The position numbers and the translations under genes were made by a program. A stretch of 59,847 bases of DNA from a virus. Shown piece by piece: positions 55,189-59,847 of the stretch. The notes beneath the pieces are model-generated. The model was given only the letters and a program-made list of their open reading frames with translations. It had not been told where the DNA came from and searched no databases. Every line of letters begins with the position of its first letter. Position 1 is the stretch's first letter. Location of the stretch: positions 1 to 59,847 of IMG/VR virus record IMGVR_UViG_3300045117_000178; one strand, given 5' to 3'.

Positions 55189-58100
55189 CTAGTGCGGGTG
55201 CTTCAATCCGAACTCTGCCCCGTGAGCGATCCCCGGTATCGGATGAGTCCCGTGGATGTTTGTTCCCCATCCTTTGTTGGCAGCCTCGATGATCGTTTCG
55301 TGCAAGCGCTCGTGGTTCAATCTTGCCATCCAGTCAGTCTGGATGTCGAGTGGCAGTTTCTGCACGCCTTTGAGGACCGGCGCGTGTTGAATCGGCCGTA
55401 GTCTCTCGGCATTGAGCCGCTTGTTGACGGCTTGGATCTGGGAGGTCGGGGCGAAATCGCCACGCAGGAACTCCTTGTTGTCCCCAGGTTCCTCAACACG
55501 GGTCAGGTTCGTCATGCTCTTGACGATGGTCTCGATGTTACGGCGACGGATGCCCTCGCTCTTGTAGAGATCGTAGAGCTGACTGGAGAGGTAGCCCTGG
55601 ACCTTGCTCAGACCAGCCAACGGCAGGAGCTCGTGGGGGTTGATGGGGCCGTGTGACACTGGGTCTCCCTTCTGCACGGCCATGCCCACGGACAGCTTCT
55701 TGGGCTTGTCACCGACGAAGACGATGGGCTCCCCTCGATCCTGGGGAACGTAGTGGCGCACGCCTTCGACGAAGACGTTCGTTCCTCCAGCCGGGTCCTT
55801 CGAGATCTTCGTGACCTTGCCTTCCATCGTGCTCAGGGTGGCCGACTTTGGGATCTTCTCGTAGAGCTGTACCAGCTGCTTCACGCGGTTGAACTGGTCG
55901 GTCAGCTGAGCTCGTGCCTTGGCCGCCTCTCCCACAGGCGCGATGCCGCCCTCATGGAAGGTCCGCATGGACAGCTGAGTCGCTCGCTCACCGATGGATT
56001 GGGCGCTGATGACCCCGACGTTCTTGCCGATGGCAGGGTGCTGTCCGTTCTCGTCCAAGCCGTAGCACTTGGCGCAGATCCCAGTCCCGTGCTCACACCG
56101 CAGAGGCGATCTCACAATGATCTTGCCGATGCGCGCCTTGTTGTTGCGCAGGCTATCTCGAACCTCCGGCGTGATGAGAGTGCCGGCTGGGAACGTCTTC
56201 TTGCCGATCTTGACATCGACCGCCAGGTGGCGGTCGAGGATGTCCTTCTCCTCTACGGGCAGCGAGATGCCCTTCTTCGTACCACAATCGTGGACTCCGA
56301 CGATGTTGTTGATCACGGAGTTCATGACCTGCTTGGTGAGATAGCCGGGCTCTTCAACCGACTGTACCTTCTGGATGACGCCCTTCCTGGCCCCGGACAT
56401 CGAGGTCCAGTAGTCTCCGGTGTCCAGGCCCTCGGAGTAGGACTTCCTGACGGGCGACGGGATCACCTCACCTTTGGCATTCATGATCAACATGGGAGCC
56501 ATGGTGATCTGCCTGTAGGCGTCGATGCTGGGTTTCACGCCGGCCTTCATCATGTTGAATAGGGCAGTCGGCTTCTTCGAGTGCTGGGTGTCGACGACGT
56601 GCAACATCGCTTGCGTCGCGCCGTCGTAGACCTGGACGACCTTCTTCTCCTTGTCCACCTGCTTGCCGGGCCCCTTCATGATCTCGGCGACCTTGGCATC
56701 AGCCATCCTCAAGATCTTGTCTCTCGTGACTTTGTCGGCCCGCAGATCGTCCAGTCCGAGAGAGAGCGCCTTGTTTGTGGCGAACTGGTTGCCCAGGTCC
56801 TTGAGCTTGTTCGAGACCACACCGAAGTCGTTCTTGTGCTCTTTGGCCACGACCGTCAGGAGTGCTGCCTGTCCCTTGCCATCGAGAACGAAGGTTGGAT
56901 CCAGCACCTTCTTCCGAAGAGGCTCCGGCAGGACTTCAGCAATGAGAGCTCTGCCAACCGTCGTTCTGCCCTGCCCGATCTTCACCTCGTGATTGAAGTT
57001 GATCTTCCCCTGGTGCGCGGCCTGCGCGGCAGTTGCTAGGTCCTTGAAGGACTCATTGGAACGCCCGGTGACCTGTGCCAGCGTGAAGAGGCCCAGCTGG
57101 CTCTCGTGCGTGGGTCGGTACATGATCGAACCGCTGGCAGGGCTGAAGAGATTGCGCGAAGGGAGCATGTCGTACGCTTCCTTCACGGCCTGGGTGGTCA
57201 ACGGGACGAACGCGCTCATGGTGTCGCCGTCGAAGTCGGCATTGTAGCCGGACGTCACCAGCGGGTGGATCTTGATGGCTTTGCCACTGATGAGCACGGG
57301 CTTGAACGCTTGCACGCCGTAGCGATGCAGCACGGGGTCGCGCTTCATCAGCAGCGGTCGGTTGTCGACCACGCGCTCGAGAGCCCTGGAAGCAAGGGGG
57401 TCGTTGTTCTTGATGGCCAGCTGCGCCTGGAGCGGCGTCATGTCTGCCAGGCCGCGCAGCTCACGCACCACGAACGGCTTGTAGATCTCCATGGCCGCCG
57501 TCCGCGGGATGCCGACCTGGTCCAGCCCGAGCTCGGGCTCTGGGATGATGGTCGAGCGCATGCTGAGGTCCTGCTTGCGCTTGATCAGTTTCTCCTGGAA
57601 GAACCCCTCCTTCGGCTTGCCCTCCTTCTCTCCCTCCTTCACGCGCTTTCCACGGATGATGTCGAGCACGCCACGGAACTTCTGGTTGAGGTGGCCGCCG
57701 AGACCGGCAAGCGACCGCATGCCGTCGTAGATGGCCGACCGTCGGTCATCCTTCATGTGGTCGGGCAGAAGTGGACTGGCCTCGTTCATCTTCTTCACGA
57801 GCAGGCCGACGCCCTTGTACATGTGGTTGAGGTCGTCCTCGTTCAGGCTTCCGTTGGGCATGACCGACACCGGGCGTAGAGCCGGTGGGATCACCGGGAT
57901 GTGCTGCTGCATGTAGGCTTCATGCGGCGTCATCCCGAGGTTGCTCAGGACCGACAGATACTTGACCTTCTTGTTCGTGGCATCGAGCTTCGGACCCTTC
58001 AACGCGGGGTCAGCTAGGCGGGCCTGAGCCGCCCTCAGCTCTTTCTGCACGTCGATCTTGCCCAATAGGTGGGAGATCGCCAGGCCGCTGCGCAGGCCTT

Positions 58101-59847
58101 CCTCGGGCTTGACGAACGCGCCGGTCTTCGGGTGGATGGCCTTCTCACCCGACATGACGGCGTCGAAGTCCTTCTGTTTGAGCCCCGTGAGGCTGGTGAT
58201 GGCCTTCTCGAAGATCGGGTTCGGCATGGGCTCGGGCAGCTTGATGTGGGCCCACTTCGTGCCGTCGACACCACCAGTCACCTTCGGGTCGAACAGGCCG
58301 TGCTCTTCCGGCTTCAGGTTCTTCCCGATCACCATCCGTCCGGGGTCCTTGATCGCGCCGTTGCTCATCTCCAGGACGTTCTTGTCCGTGAGCGGCATGA
58401 GGTTGATGGTGTTGCCCTGCTTGACGGCGTTCACTCCGATGGCTTTGAGGTAGCCCAGGAACTTGTTGTAGGCGAACGACGGTTTGGGAGGAGGAATCGG
58501 ATCTCCGGCCTGGATGGCAGACCACAGTTCGTCGTTGGTCTCGGCGTTGCTCTTGTAGGTCTGCATCTCGCGGATGTTGGCTTTCGCCCCGTGCGCCAAC
58601 ATCGCGTACAGGCCCAGTGCGTCGATCGCTTGCGCTCCGTGGGGACCACCACCTTTCGGGATGTGGTTCACGTCGTAGGAGTAGCCGGGACCACCGGCAC
58701 GTGCGACCAGCTTCTTCTCCACCTGGTGCTTGAGCTTGTGAATGTAGTGCGGCCCGACCAGAGCCTCTCCCATAGGCTTGCCGGAGGTCGGGTCGAACAG
58801 CAGCTCCTTGTCTGACAGACCGTGGGCCTTGAGGTCTTTCTGCACGCGATCAAGCCAGTCCTCGGTGCCGTCGAAGTTCTGGATCTGGTAGGGCTTGCCC
58901 GTCTTCTCGGCGATCTTGGCGGCCGCGGTCTCCAGCACCTGGCCAAGGTTGAGACGGCCGGGGATGCCGGCAGGGTTCAGCGCGATGTCGATGTGACGTC
59001 CGTCCGAAGTCTTCGGCATCTCGTGATCGGGCACGATGCGGGTGATGATGCCCTTGTTCCCATGCCGTCCGGTGATCTTGTCACCGATCTCCGCCGCCTC
59101 GTTCGTACGGACGTGGACCTCGACACGCCCACCGTGCTTGACAATGTTCGTGACAATGCCCGGATGATCGGCTTCCCACCGGATGGACGCATCGCTGTAC
59201 GGCTGCACGAGCGACTTGTGCATGCGCGACAGCATCCTCGACTCGTCGTCAGTGATGTCCTTCTTCTTCAAGGCCGCAACGAGGAGGTCGCCCGGCTTGA
59301 TCTCCGTTCCGGGCTTGATCACGCCGTCCTCGTCCAGCTTGTCCATGTGCCCCTTCGTGATCGTGCTTCCGAAGTAGGAGGCGAACTTCTTCCGGTCCTG
59401 CACGTGGTCCGGGCTGAGATCGAGACCCTTCCGGTACATGTGCTCGGACGTCAGTTTGCGCGAGGCGCTGTCGCTGATGACGACGCCGTCCTCGAAGTTG
59501 TACCCATGGAACGGGACGAAGCCGGCGCGCAGGTTGGTGCCCAGAGCCAGACTACCGTTGCGAGTGAAGTTGGTGTCTGCCACCACCTGGTTCTCACGCA
59601 CGCGATCGCCAGGCTTCACAAGCGGCGCGCTGTGCATGAAGCTCTTCTCATCGTTGAGCGGGAAGTGTTCGTACAGCTGCATCTCATGCTTCTTGCCATC
59701 ATCTCCCTGGATGTGGATGTGATCTTTGCCGACCTTCAGCACCTCGCCGGACACCGGAGCTAGATGAGAGCTGCTGCGTCCGATGAGCTCGTTCAGAGTC
59801 GCGGCCGTGGGGGGGGGAAACCGCGTGTGGGAGGGGGGGACATCCCC
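55189..59847 (-). CDS. Multisubunit-type RNA polymerase, beta C-terminal half fused to beta-prime (5' end outside window)
   Basis: Open to the right edge; 1552 residues visible, first internal GTG at 59754. From that GTG: beta motifs YNFEDGVVISD (~85), TGRHGNKGIITRIVP (~228), LNPAGIPGRLNLGQVLE (~259), and KGGGPHGAQAIDALGLYAM (~367). Without a stop, beta-prime follows from ~455: LKPEEHGLFDPKVTGG, KDL...ELGLDQVGIPRTAA, LHRYGVQAFKPV, and the catalytic YNADFDGDTMSAF (~837-849). Later come SGARKGVIQKVQS and GYLTKQVMN, HDCGTKKG with CEHGTGICAKCYG (zinc site), and SIGERATQLSMRTFHEGG. The N-terminal beta-prime zinc finger is not seen. It should transcribe phage genes; the specificity factor is unknown. 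Confidence 0.9.
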   Translation of the reverse strand, partial: GDVPPSHTRFPPPTAATLNELIGRSSSHLAPVSGEVLKVGKDHIHIQGDDGKKHEMQLYEHFPLNDEKSFMHSAPLVKPGDRVRENQVVADTNFTRNGSLALGTNLRAGFVPFHGYNFEDGVVISDSASRKLTSEHMYRKGLDLSPDHVQDRKKFASYFGSTITKGHMDKLDEDGVIKPGTEIKPGDLLVAALKKKDITDDESRMLSRMHKSLVQPYSDASIRWEADHPGIVTNIVKHGGRVEVHVRTNEAAEIGDKITGRHGNKGIITRIVPDHEMPKTSDGRHIDIALNPAGIPGRLNLGQVLETAAAKIAEKTGKPYQIQNFDGTEDWLDRVQKDLKAHGLSDKELLFDPTSGKPMGEALVGPHYIHKLKHQVEKKLVARAGGPGYSYDVNHIPKGGGPHGAQAIDALGLYAMLAHGAKANIREMQTYKSNAETNDELWSAIQAGDPIPPPKPSFAYNKFLGYLKAIGVNAVKQGNTINLMPLTDKNVLEMSNGAIKDPGRMVIGKNLKPEEHGLFDPKVTGGVDGTKWAHIKLPEPMPNPIFEKAITSLTGLKQKDFDAVMSGEKAIHPKTGAFVKPEEGLRSGLAISHLLGKIDVQKELRAAQARLADPALKGPKLDATNKKVKYLSVLSNLGMTPHEAYMQQHIPVIPPALRPVSVMPNGSLNEDDLNHMYKGVGLLVKKMNEASPLLPDHMKDDRRSAIYDGMRSLAGLGGHLNQKFRGVLDIIRGKRVKEGEKEGKPKEGFFQEKLIKRKQDLSMRSTIIPEPELGLDQVGIPRTAAMEIYKPFVVRELRGLADMTPLQAQLAIKNNDPLASRALERVVDNRPLLMKRDPVLHRYGVQAFKPVLISGKAIKIHPLVTSGYNADFDGDTMSAFVPLTTQAVKEAYDMLPSRNLFSPASGSIMYRPTHESQLGLFTLAQVTGRSNESFKDLATAAQAAHQGKINFNHEVKIGQGRTTVGRALIAEVLPEPLRKKVLDPTFVLDGKGQAALLTVVAKEHKNDFGVVSNKLKDLGNQFATNKALSLGLDDLRADKVTRDKILRMADAKVAEIMKGPGKQVDKEKKVVQVYDGATQAMLHVVDTQHSKKPTALFNMMKAGVKPSIDAYRQITMAPMLIMNAKGEVIPSPVRKSYSEGLDTGDYWTSMSGARKGVIQKVQSVEEPGYLTKQVMNSVINNIVGVHDCGTKKGISLPVEEKDILDRHLAVDVKIGKKTFPAGTLITPEVRDSLRNNKARIGKIIVRSPLRCEHGTGICAKCYGLDENGQHPAIGKNVGVISAQSIGERATQLSMRTFHEGGIAPVGEAAKARAQLTDQFNRVKQLVQLYEKIPKSATLSTMEGKVTKISKDPAGGTNVFVEGVRHYVPQDRGEPIVFVGDKPKKLSVGMAVQKGDPVSHGPINPHELLPLAGLSKVQGYLSSQLYDLYKSEGIRRRNIETIVKSMTNLTRVEEPGDNKEFLRGDFAPTSQIQAVNKRLNAERLRPIQHAPVLKGVQKLPLDIQTDWMARLNHERLHETIIEAANKGWGTNIHGTHPIPGIAHGAEFGLKHPH

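Noticed and set aside
59795-59847. Proline-rich extension of the polymerase at the window edge
   Set aside because: The last ~50 nt hold a 9-G and a 7-G run typical of contig-end errors; the frame is open, but these residues should not be trusted.

Overview
The window is part of the genome of a large, GC-rich tailed bacteriophage with a contractile tail (myovirus type). Contractility is shown by a 1215-aa tail sheath protein next to a tube-like protein. Other hallmark genes are a major-capsid candidate, a prohead-protease-like protein, a scaffold-like acidic protein, a large terminase, a gp5/gpV-like spike and a probable tail-assembly-chaperone frameshift pair. Genes are tightly packed, stops and starts often overlap (ATGA, GTGA, TGATG), and GTG starts are common. 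No integrase, tRNA, rRNA or CRISPR array was seen. The host cannot be named from the sequence; a histone-fold protein of the short bacterial type and the high GC content are the only hints.

Layout. 1-5226 (minus): a zinc-ribbon gene cut by the left edge, the tail-chaperone pair, and small accessory genes. 5298-6054 (plus): a two-gene cassette. 6106-12294 (minus): HAD phosphatase, P-loop polynucleotide-kinase-like protein, a homing-type endonuclease, a membrane HExxH protein, RNase HII and a MazG-like pyrophosphohydrolase. 12393-17509: mixed strands, with a lytic transglycosylase, an H1-like basic protein, thymidylate kinase and the histone-fold protein. 17510-22982: a run of single-gene plus-strand cassettes (deoxynucleoside kinase, ParB-like protein, small unknowns), one minus-strand lipoprotein and a probable structured RNA. 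22983-45082 (minus): the head and tail operon, transcribed right to left from internal head proteins and protease through scaffold, capsid and connectors to sheath and tube. 45197-47578 (plus): HNH endonuclease, an HTH protein and three small cassettes. 47613-49463 (minus): terminase. 49494-49868 (plus): a second probable structured RNA. 49859-59847 (minus): spike and other virion-associated genes, then a multisubunit-type RNA polymerase in which the C-terminal half of beta is fused to beta-prime, running off the right edge.

Two control signals recur. Most plus-strand cassettes start with the same promoter-like sequence: an A-rich -35 near TGAAAA, 16-18 bp, then TATAAG or GATAAG, often followed by GATCRTAA and an AAAGGAG ribosome site. 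Most end with a perfect or near-perfect hairpin followed not by a T-run but by TTCTTAGCTT or a close variant. Both putative RNAs sit between one such promoter and one such hairpin. It is an inference that the phage polymerase, or a phage-modified host polymerase, reads these promoters.

Several virion-region proteins share an N-terminal FFDELEKIA-like tag and glycine-zipper segments, suggesting a common sorting or processing signal. Together the genes describe a lytic phage with its own transcription machinery, nucleotide-metabolism enzymes, DNA-binding proteins and a complete contractile virion module; the portal and tape-measure genes were not recognised and probably lie outside the window.
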